A DNA stretch of 64,000 bases from contig NZ_JAVRHZ010000001.1 of NCBI RefSeq assembly GCF_031846325.1, positions 833,898 through 897,897 on the forward strand, given 5' to 3'. Made by a program: the position numbers and the translations under genes. Under the pieces are notes generated by a model. It saw nothing but the letters and a program-made list of their open reading frames with translations, was not told the origin of the DNA and made no database searches. Numbering within the stretch: the stretch's first letter is position 1; each line of letters begins with the position of its first letter. Shown in pieces: positions 51,871 through 59,112 of this stretch. This DNA is from Patiriisocius_A hiemis (GTDB lineage: Bacteria > Bacteroidota > Bacteroidia > Flavobacteriales > Flavobacteriaceae).

Positions 51871-54800
51871 ATGAAAGCTAAATCCTTATTATTTCTTATA
51901 TCATTTCTCTTCTTTTATCAAGCTAATAATGCACAAATATTTGATAAAATAAAAAAGGTTAAAAATACAGTAGCCTCTACGATTTCATTAGACAAACTAA
52001 AAAGAGACCCAATAACAACTTCTTTTAAAGATGTAGATAAAACTAAATATCTTGAAGATAATTTTGGTAATGACGCTGTTTATAAAAATATCCATGATCA
52101 ACCTTATACTTGGGAAAAAGGCTTCTATTTAACTCCTGGTTTCTATGAAGGCCATTTTCAATCGTTCTGTATTAAAGCTGGAACCTACACACCTCATAGT
52201 GGAAGTGGAAGGTTTTATGCTGAATTAAAAGGTCCTATGGCAGATATTTTTGAAGCCATTATTGAAGGGTATCAAAAATCACCATATTTAACACAAAAAG
52301 AAGTGCAATTACTTTTTTGGGCAATTGTTGCGAAAACCGACTTTCAAAAAATGAAGGGTCCAATAAAAATAACAGCTCTTAAGCTTTTAACACCAAAACA
52401 GATTGCTCGTTTGAGCAAAGGAGCATTAGAAAGTTATGTCACTTCAGAAATTAATAAAGTTGCTCGTAAAAATGAAACAATTCGAAGTATTCTTGATGCT
52501 GAAAACGAAATACGCAAAAAACTTTATCAAGGCATTGGTGATTATTCTGAATATGAAGAAATAGCCATGCGTGCAGGTATCGAACCTGTTGTAGAAGGTT
52601 TTGAGGTTGGGCGATGGACCAAGCATCCAAATGGATTTTTTATTCGATATAGACCAATTGGCTACAGTCAAACAGTTACCCAAATTTATGTACCAGAAAA
52701 TATTGAAGCGTATCGACCAAAATCTGGTAAAGGTCCACAAGACTTAGAATACTACCCCATAGCATTAGGAAAATATTACAGTTCAAGGAATTCTATTGCA
52801 ACCCCTGCAAACTCAAGTTCTCAACGCCTTATACAAACTGATATTGAACCAGGCACTACTGGCGGCACTACAGGGACGGGTGGTACAGAGGAGACTACTG
52901 ACCCTACAGTTACAGATACTGGAAATACTGGTGGTTCGGGAAACGATGGTACAAATACGGGTGGAGATCCGAATGATGGTACAGGCACTAGTGGACAAGG
53001 AAACTCAGGAGATGCTGGCGGCACAGGCACAGGTACGAGTGGATCAAACTCTGGAGGAACACTACCCCAAAGCGATTATGAAACTAATCCTTTTAAATGT
53101 GAAGAGGTAATAAATCCCATAGCAGATAGGAGTATTAAATTAGAAATGATGAATCAAAATATACCAGGAGCGCTAGTTTGTGTTTTTAAAGGAGATTCAA
53201 TAATCCACATGAAAGCTTATGGCAAAATGCGCTTAAACCATCCGCTAACACTAAACACAAAATTACAATGGGCATCTATATCGAAGTCTGTTACAGCTGT
53301 AGCGGCAATGCAAATGGTAGAAGAAGGCAGGTTAAAATTATCAGACAGACCCTCTCAACTTCTCTCCTACTGGCCCAACAGTGTTGAGGTTAAAGATCTA
53401 AATGGGAAAAAGCTCACCGAAGATCGCTACGCCAATATCACCTTACGTAATTTACTTAACAATAGTAGTGGAATACAGCATTATGGAAAAGGAAAAGATG
53501 ATTCTCAAGTAACAACCTACAAAAACAAAACTGTACAATTTGCAAATAATGACGAGTACACACCATTAATCAATGGGGGATACAATGCAAAAAGTTCAGT
53601 ATCACAATTTAACAAATCAGTTCTAGATTTCGACCCTGGAAAAGATTATCTGTATTCCTCCTATGGATTTAACTTAGCAGGTGCTATGATCGATTCTAAA
53701 ATTCATTATGGATACGATAGTTGGGTGAAAAAGCATATCTCAGTTCGATTAGGTCTAAAGAATTTTGATGAGGCAAATGGGGCAAAGAACAGATATGGAT
53801 ATCAGGTTTTAGACGATGGAGTTTTCTCTAATTCACCACTTAATGATTATGACGATGTACTTCCATCAGGTGGTTGGGAATCTACTATTTGTGATTTAGC
53901 CACTTATACAAGAGCGCTCAGTAGAGGTGAACTCATTAAAGAAAAAGACGCCCTTTGGAAAAATAGCAATGTGTTTAGAGGATATGGATTTGGCTTAAAT
54001 CGCGCTGGAACGGGTAATGATACTAGAGTATTCCATGGTGGCACCAATAAGGTAAGTAGAGCCTATTTATATTTTTTTCCTAGTGACCAAACTGGTATCG
54101 CAATATTAGCCCCTTTTACTCAAGCAGTCCTAGAAAGAATGGCTAGAAATCTAGTTGAAGATTTGAAAATTCGCCCCGGACTGTACAGTTCAGAAAAAGA
54201 ACCAATGGATAAGTGTCGTAGGGGTATGAAAAACGGTAAAGATTTATTTATTGGTGTTTGGAGGAAAACTGGTAATGAACAAATTATTAGAACTGGACTG
54301 GAGTTAGCAGAGTTTCGAGATGAAATAAAAATTATGCGGGACTATGGTTACCACCTTGATGATTTTGAAATTCACATTACCGATGACCATAAACAAATCT
54401 ACGATGGTGTATTTAAAAAAGGTAGAAAAGTTCAAGTTTTAGTTACTGGTAAAGGTTACGCTGAAATGAGACAAGAGGTTAATCGGTTTAGATCTCAAAA
54501 CCTCGAAATCGTTGATGTAGAGTATGGCCTATTTGATCCTAGCTCTGACGATTTGATGCTCAATAGCTCATTAAATGCATTATTTGAAAAAGGTGCCCCC
54601 TTATCCACATTAGAGTCTTGGAAAACACAAAGTGAATTTTTGCAACTGGTAACAGACTACAAATCCAATAATCTAAAAATAATTGATGTAGAGGGACACC
54701 CAAATCTTGAACAGACTATATTCACAGGCCTTTTTGTAAAAGGGACGGGCAACATTTTATTGATTGAGACACCTACCAAATTTATGGAAGGAATTCAAGC

Positions 54801-55041
54801 AGGTAGTTACGCTTCTTACGGCAAATTACTAGACGTGGACATGTTTCTTCGGGGCGACAATCCCAAAGCACGTTTTGTTATAAGCATTTGGGAGCCTTCA
54901 AACACCGATATGCTCACTAGCTATGACACTGCTAAACAACCAGCACTTGATTTCTGCAGTTTTATGGATGTGCATGAAGACAATAGAAAAAACGGGTACG
55001 AACTAATCGATTTCGATCGAATCTATACCCATGTGAAGTAA
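51871..55041 (+). CDS. Large secreted serine hydrolase (beta-lactamase fold) with possible thioester domain and C-terminal tandem repeats
   Basis: A 1056-residue protein in four parts. (1) Signal peptide (1-21) then IFDKIKKVKN. (2) Residues about 60-310, with Cys100 in QSFCIKAG and Gln146 in EVQLLFW, resembling the Cys/Gln pattern of bacterial thioester domains. (3) A Gly/Thr/Asp-rich linker, about 325-400. (4) A class C-like serine hydrolase, about 410-765: nucleophile motif S469-I-S-K472, Y595 of the YSS motif, H722-G-G. Residues 780-1056 hold five degenerate repeats of 45-65 residues like those of polyglycine hydrolases. Substrate unknown. It is followed by small exported proteins on the same strand. 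Confidence 0.8.
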   Translation: MKAKSLLFLISFLFFYQANNAQIFDKIKKVKNTVASTISLDKLKRDPITTSFKDVDKTKYLEDNFGNDAVYKNIHDQPYTWEKGFYLTPGFYEGHFQSFCIKAGTYTPHSGSGRFYAELKGPMADIFEAIIEGYQKSPYLTQKEVQLLFWAIVAKTDFQKMKGPIKITALKLLTPKQIARLSKGALESYVTSEINKVARKNETIRSILDAENEIRKKLYQGIGDYSEYEEIAMRAGIEPVVEGFEVGRWTKHPNGFFIRYRPIGYSQTVTQIYVPENIEAYRPKSGKGPQDLEYYPIALGKYYSSRNSIATPANSSSQRLIQTDIEPGTTGGTTGTGGTEETTDPTVTDTGNTGGSGNDGTNTGGDPNDGTGTSGQGNSGDAGGTGTGTSGSNSGGTLPQSDYETNPFKCEEVINPIADRSIKLEMMNQNIPGALVCVFKGDSIIHMKAYGKMRLNHPLTLNTKLQWASISKSVTAVAAMQMVEEGRLKLSDRPSQLLSYWPNSVEVKDLNGKKLTEDRYANITLRNLLNNSSGIQHYGKGKDDSQVTTYKNKTVQFANNDEYTPLINGGYNAKSSVSQFNKSVLDFDPGKDYLYSSYGFNLAGAMIDSKIHYGYDSWVKKHISVRLGLKNFDEANGAKNRYGYQVLDDGVFSNSPLNDYDDVLPSGGWESTICDLATYTRALSRGELIKEKDALWKNSNVFRGYGFGLNRAGTGNDTRVFHGGTNKVSRAYLYFFPSDQTGIAILAPFTQAVLERMARNLVEDLKIRPGLYSSEKEPMDKCRRGMKNGKDLFIGVWRKTGNEQIIRTGLELAEFRDEIKIMRDYGYHLDDFEIHITDDHKQIYDGVFKKGRKVQVLVTGKGYAEMRQEVNRFRSQNLEIVDVEYGLFDPSSDDLMLNSSLNALFEKGAPLSTLESWKTQSEFLQLVTDYKSNNLKIIDVEGHPNLEQTIFTGLFVKGTGNILLIETPTKFMEGIQAGSYASYGKLLDVDMFLRGDNPKARFVISIWEPSNTDMLTSYDTAKQPALDFCSFMDVHEDNRKNGYELIDFDRIYTHVK

Positions 55042-55090
55042 TAATAGTAAAACAACTCTAGAACGCTATAGATAAATTTTAAATAAAAAA

Positions 55091-55711
55091 ATGAAAACAT
55101 TAAACCTTCTTTCACTCGTATTCCTACTTTTTATTTGGGGGTGTAATAATACAAAACAAAATAAGAGCATCCCTGAAAGTGAATCCATAACTACCGTTGA
55201 AAAACCAAACCCTAATCAAGTAGTTAAAAGCAATACAAATGAAAAAAATGCTACTCAAAAAAAACTATTAGAAACCAAACCGTTAAGTGATGAAGAACTA
55301 CAAAACTGGTTTCCGAAAACCATTCAAAATCTAAACCAAAAATCGAGTCAGAAAGGCACCCTCAAAGGTATTGAAGCCAATGGAGCTAGTGCATTTTATG
55401 AAGGAAGCAACAATAAAACATTTACCCTCTCGATTACCGATTGTGCAGGAAAAAGTGCAGTAAAAATCTATAAAAAATATGCACGATATAAAAAACCAAA
55501 AGATAATCATGAAGACGATACAAGTATTACACACCATTTCAACAAAGATGGAAGAAGCGGAAAGTCTGTATTCGTAAAACCACTTAACCAATTCGCAATT
55601 GATTTCTTATACAAAGACCGACTGGCTATTACTGTAAGCACGCAAAATTTAGAGCAAGAAAACGTCTATAGAATTTTAGATTCATTCCCTTTTCAAGGGT
55701 TATTAGAATAA
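55091..55711 (+). CDS. Lipoprotein, paralogue A of a three-member family
   Basis: A 206-residue lipoprotein with lipobox ending IWGC (C18). A charged, low-complexity spacer (about 20-65) precedes a domain with PLSDEELQNWFP, ASAFYEGSNNKTFTLSITDCAGKSAV, and FLYKDRLAITVSTQNL. The same order of motifs appears in the lipoproteins at 56585 and 58055, so the three are paralogues. I recognise no named family. It starts 49 bases after the serine hydrolase stop and 17 bases separate it from the DUF4412 gene. Confidence 0.75.
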   Translation: MKTLNLLSLVFLLFIWGCNNTKQNKSIPESESITTVEKPNPNQVVKSNTNEKNATQKKLLETKPLSDEELQNWFPKTIQNLNQKSSQKGTLKGIEANGASAFYEGSNNKTFTLSITDCAGKSAVKIYKKYARYKKPKDNHEDDTSITHHFNKDGRSGKSVFVKPLNQFAIDFLYKDRLAITVSTQNLEQENVYRILDSFPFQGLLE

Positions 55712-55728
55712 ACTAAAAATTAAAAACC

Positions 55729-56571
55729 ATGAAAAAAAGATACTTAATACCAATGTTGCTTTGTGTACTGTTTGCAATACCAAAGGCAGAAGCGCAAATC
55801 TTTAAAAAAATCAAAGAGAAAATAAATCAAGTAACTGGCGGTGAACAAACTGAAGACACAAATAACCAAGGTACTATAGATACTACAGTTACCAATACGC
55901 CAACTGCCGAAGAGCGCCAAGCCACCGAAATCAAAATAGGTGATTTCTTTGGTGGCGGACTCGAAGGTGTCCCAGACACCTATAAATTCTCTTATAGGTT
56001 AACCTATGCGTTAACTAGCGGTAAAGATTCCAATGCACTACAATATCTCCTAGAACCAGACACGGCTTATTTTGGAAATAAAATGGACAATCCAGATGCC
56101 AACCAAATTGTTGTGTATGATCTAAAAAAGAATATGATGGTCACCTATATGGATAACAATGGGCAGAAAATGGCTATAAAAATGAGAATGCCAAACCTTA
56201 AGAAGACAGAAAAAAAGTTTGGTAAAAAAATTATTCCTGAAAATAATGAAAATGTAGACATCATACCTATCCAAGGAAAAACAATTTTAGGGTACCAATG
56301 CCAAGGTTATCAGGTAACCTCTGATGAGGGAGTTGCCAAGTTCTGGGTGACTAATGATGCCCCAGTTAGTTTGAATGGCATCTATGCAAATTTCAGTTCA
56401 TTACCAAAAAAGACAAAAGATCAAGAACTACCGCTTGATGAAAATTCTTTAGTACTCGAAATTACATATGAAAGCCGTAAAAAGAAAAAAGAAAACATGC
56501 ACATGGTTTGTACAGAACTCAAAGAACAATTGGTAGTGCTTCATAAAAAAGATTACAACTCTGGAATGTAA
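55729..56571 (+). CDS. DUF4412-like exported protein
   Basis: A 280-residue protein with signal peptide (about 1-22, ending AEAQ) followed by an amphipathic stretch IFKKIKEKINQVTGG and a Thr/Asn-rich spacer. The rest has DUF4412-like text: FSYRLTYALTSGK, YFGNKMD, MMVTYMDNNGQKMAIKMRMP, and ILGYQCQGYQV...AKFWVTND. DUF4412 proteins are periplasmic or secreted with unknown function. It lies between paralogues A and B of the lipoprotein family. The IFxKIKxK start is shared with the serine hydrolase at 51871. Confidence 0.7.
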   Translation: MKKRYLIPMLLCVLFAIPKAEAQIFKKIKEKINQVTGGEQTEDTNNQGTIDTTVTNTPTAEERQATEIKIGDFFGGGLEGVPDTYKFSYRLTYALTSGKDSNALQYLLEPDTAYFGNKMDNPDANQIVVYDLKKNMMVTYMDNNGQKMAIKMRMPNLKKTEKKFGKKIIPENNENVDIIPIQGKTILGYQCQGYQVTSDEGVAKFWVTNDAPVSLNGIYANFSSLPKKTKDQELPLDENSLVLEITYESRKKKKENMHMVCTELKEQLVVLHKKDYNSGM

Positions 56572-56584
56572 AACCTAGTATACT

Positions 56585-57220
56585 ATGAACTATATAAAAC
56601 TAAATCTTGCGCTCTTTTTTAGCCTAACTATTCTATTAAATAGCGGTTGTGGCGAAAAGAAGAATTCAAGAGTAAAAGAGTCTGAAAAAGAACCATACAT
56701 CACAGAGGAAATTTTAGAGGAAGTCTTAGATGAAATACAAGCTAAGCAAAACCCAATAACAGAAAAACTTAAAAAACTTACACCTTTAAGCAGTACTGAT
56801 ATGGATGCATGGATGCCAGATAAGTTGGGCAACTTACATCGTGTTAACTATAAAACCAATGCAATGCCAGCGTCATTCACCTTTGTAACAATAGCAAGGT
56901 TTAAAAGTTTGAATACTAGTGAACAATTAGATATCACTCTTATGGATGGAGCAGGTCCTATGGGAAGTATGGCCATTGCCCCTTTTCTAGATTTAGAACG
57001 CATTACTCGTGCAACTTCAACAGACGAGGGGTTTCAAAAAACAATTACTAAGAACGGGACAGTTTACATTCAAAAATATAACGAGCAAGACGACACTTAT
57101 TTTTTACAGTTTACAAATAAGGATCGATTTATTGTTAAAATCGAAACGCAAAATATAACTGAAAAATCGCTTTGGGAATATGCAAGTCAATTTCATTTTA
57201 ACGCACTTCCAAAAATCTAA
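56585..57220 (+). CDS. Lipoprotein, paralogue B of a three-member family
   Basis: A 211-residue lipoprotein with lipobox ending LNSGC (C22) and an acidic spacer rich in Glu and Lys. The domain starts PLSSTDMDAWMPDKLGNLHR, continues with LDITLMDGAGPMGSMAI, NGTVYIQKY and FTNKDRFIVKIETQNI, and ends FHFNALPKI. It aligns by eye with the lipoproteins at 55091 and 58055. It starts 13 bases after the DUF4412 gene. Function unknown. Confidence 0.75.
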   Translation: MNYIKLNLALFFSLTILLNSGCGEKKNSRVKESEKEPYITEEILEEVLDEIQAKQNPITEKLKKLTPLSSTDMDAWMPDKLGNLHRVNYKTNAMPASFTFVTIARFKSLNTSEQLDITLMDGAGPMGSMAIAPFLDLERITRATSTDEGFQKTITKNGTVYIQKYNEQDDTYFLQFTNKDRFIVKIETQNITEKSLWEYASQFHFNALPKI

Positions 57221-57231
57221 AATTTAATGAT

Positions 57232-57969
57232 ATGAAAACAATATACATACTTATTACGGCCTTATTTCTATCTACAACTTCTTCCTACGCTCAACTTGAA
57301 GGATTACTTGGTGATATCATGGAAGAAGTTCAAGAAAAAGTAGGAGATGCACAACAAGATGCCGCCGAAACAGCTTCCATGAAAGAATTTAAAAATGAAC
57401 TTAAAGAAATTCTTGCAGGTATAAATGGACTCGATAAATATTCTTCAGAGTTAAAATGTATTTATTTGATTCTAAAATTAGCTTCACTTGATCAAGGTTT
57501 AGAAGCTAAAATTCAGAATGCAGGAAATTGTAAAAAAAAATATGATTTATATGGTATGCAACTTATGGTAAAGGCTTCCTACACGGGTATTGGATATTGC
57601 TTTGACTCCCTAACTGAACTGTTAGATGAATCGAATAGTTCAGAATTACTCGAATTAATACGTGATTATATAGAATTAAAAAACCTAGCTATTGATTGCA
57701 TCGAAGAATATGGTCCAAATCTTGACTCTTGTAAAATTCCTAAAGGGACTTCTAAATTAGAAAGAGACTTTATAATGACTGTAGGTTCCGCTATAACTAC
57801 ATACGATACCTTTTCGGATGGTATAGATGATGAAAGTTGGGATAATGGCGATAGAATATCATATATACTTAAACTCCTTTCATATTTAGTTGAAGAATAC
57901 AACCCCGTTTCGGCATTAGCAAAATCGATTGAAATTGGTGCTAACATGAGTGCCCTCCCTTGCAAATAG
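57232..57969 (+). CDS. Exported helical cysteine-containing protein of unknown function
   Basis: A 245-residue protein with signal peptide (about 1-20, ending SSYAQ). The mature part begins with an acidic amphipathic helix (EGLLGDIMEEVQEKVGDAQQ), then appears almost wholly helical. Several cysteines (in SELKCIYL, AGNCKKKY, IGYCFDS, AIDCIEEY, DSCKIP and the final PCK) could form disulfides in the periplasm. I recognise no domain. It starts 11 bases after paralogue B, in the same run. Confidence 0.65.
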   Translation: MKTIYILITALFLSTTSSYAQLEGLLGDIMEEVQEKVGDAQQDAAETASMKEFKNELKEILAGINGLDKYSSELKCIYLILKLASLDQGLEAKIQNAGNCKKKYDLYGMQLMVKASYTGIGYCFDSLTELLDESNSSELLELIRDYIELKNLAIDCIEEYGPNLDSCKIPKGTSKLERDFIMTVGSAITTYDTFSDGIDDESWDNGDRISYILKLLSYLVEEYNPVSALAKSIEIGANMSALPCK

Positions 57970-58054
57970 CTCTGGTCATCGTTAAATATAAAAGTTTAAT
58001 ATCCACTTCAATAAATATATTAATTCATAAAAAAATTAATCTAAACCAAACCCT

Positions 58055-58648
58055 ATGAAATTACCTTATTTTTTAACGATACTGTTCTTATTTCTCTTTT
58101 TTGGGTGCAACACAAAGACCAAAAAAGAGAAAGAAACAATCAAAGAAGTCACCGAGATGGTTAAAGAAAAACCTAAGACTAAAGATTTTAGAGAACGTTT
58201 AGAAGCAACTTCCCCAGCTTCAGAAAAGCAGCTTCAAAGTATACTACCAACTACTCTAGGAGGTCTAAAACGAATAGAATTTACAAAAAGCCGCATTTCA
58301 CAAAATGATATCGCCTCGGCTGGTGCAATTTATACCGATGGAACTAACAAGAAAATAGAAGTCTCTATTGTTGATGGCGCTAGTAAAGATGGGTTACTTG
58401 CAATCAATACCCATTATATGGCACAAACGTTAGAACTTAATTCTGTTAAATCTTCAGGGCATGAGAAAACGTACGAAAAAAATGGCTTGAAAGTATTGGA
58501 AACGTATGTAAAGAAGGATGAATTCTATCGGGTTTCATTTTTGTATGATATGCGCTTTGGTGTAACGCTCGAAACCCACAAAGTGCCTCGGGAAGCATTA
58601 GAACAAATTATTGAGCAACTAAACTTAAACAAATTAAAGAACTTATAA
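58055..58648 (+). CDS. Lipoprotein, paralogue C of a three-member family
   Basis: A 197-residue lipoprotein with lipobox ending LFFGC (C18), a Lys/Glu-rich spacer, and a domain with SPASEKQLQSILPTTLGGLKR, AGAIYTDGTNKKIEVSIVDGAS, KTYEKNGLKVLETYVK and FLYDMRFGVTLETHK. It shares motif order with the lipoproteins at 55091 and 56585. It is the last intact gene of the accessory module; the murQ remnant begins about 60 bases after its stop. Confidence 0.75.
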   Translation: MKLPYFLTILFLFLFFGCNTKTKKEKETIKEVTEMVKEKPKTKDFRERLEATSPASEKQLQSILPTTLGGLKRIEFTKSRISQNDIASAGAIYTDGTNKKIEVSIVDGASKDGLLAINTHYMAQTLELNSVKSSGHEKTYEKNGLKVLETYVKKDEFYRVSFLYDMRFGVTLETHKVPREALEQIIEQLNLNKLKNL

Positions 58649-58705
58649 ATCTTTGCAAATGAACTATTATAGATACACCTTTTAAAGTAACTTATTAATA
58701 CAATT

Positions 58706-59019
58706 GAACATTTCAAAAAAAGATTTGGTTATAGGCATTCCAGCATGTCAGTCCAGAATTTGTAACTGGTAGTTCTAGAATGAAAGCTGGTACTGCTCAA
58801 AAGTTAGTGTTAAATATGCTATCCACAACCGCTATGATTCAATTAGGAAAGGCAAAAGGGAACAAAATGGTGGAAATGCAACTTAGCAATAACAAATTGG
58901 TTGACCGCGGTACTCGAATGGTGATGGAAGCGTTGGGTATAAAAGAAGATGAAGCTGAATTTCTACTTAAAAAAGACGGAAGCGTAAGAAATGTTATTAA
59001 TAGCTATAAAAATGACTAA
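58706..59019 (+). pseudogene. Broken copy of the murQ 3' end
   Basis: From 58747 the sequence matches murQ 46971-47243 at offset 11776; I counted about 13 mismatches over roughly 235 bases. Before that, 58706-58744 matches murQ near 46802-46840 at offset 11904, so about 128 bases are missing between the two parts, which also shifts the frame. The first half of murQ is absent. The intact murQ is 11.8 kb upstream. About nine of the 13 substitutions are synonymous, so the copy seems to have diverged while still functional. Confidence 0.93.
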
Positions 59020-59110
59020 ACATACTAATACTAAATTGTTATTAAAAGGAATAAAAATGCTGGCCATATCAATACCATTGATAGTAGCCAGCACTTATTT
59101 TTTTAAATAA
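59012..59110 (+). pseudogene. Truncated copy of the DUF6095 gene
   Basis: An ATG frame of 32 codons overlaps the end of the murQ remnant exactly as the intact pair overlaps. Its text KLLLKGIKMLAISIPLIVASTYFF aligns with KLLVMGIKRMALSIPLLVLTTYIL of the intact protein and then stops after the first membrane helix. The second helix is lost. A terminator hairpin lies within the frame. Confidence 0.85.
59058..59105 (+). terminator. Hairpin terminator within the DUF6095 remnant
   Basis: TGCTGGC (59058-59064) pairs with GCCAGCA (59087-59093) and, inside it, TATCAAT (59067-59073) pairs with ATTGATA (59077-59083). A T run (59097-59104) follows on the plus strand. It would end transcription from the module to the left. 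Confidence 0.75.
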
Positions 59111-59112
59111 AG

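Noticed and set aside
52801..53060. A CRISPR-like or minisatellite array
   Set aside because: The repetition is low-complexity Gly/Thr/Asn coding sequence with no regular unit or spacers.
52796..53110. Overlapping frames on both strands in the Gly/Thr/Asp-rich linker of the serine hydrolase
   Set aside because: They arise from the repetitive linker codons, lack start signals, and lie inside a clearly coding frame.
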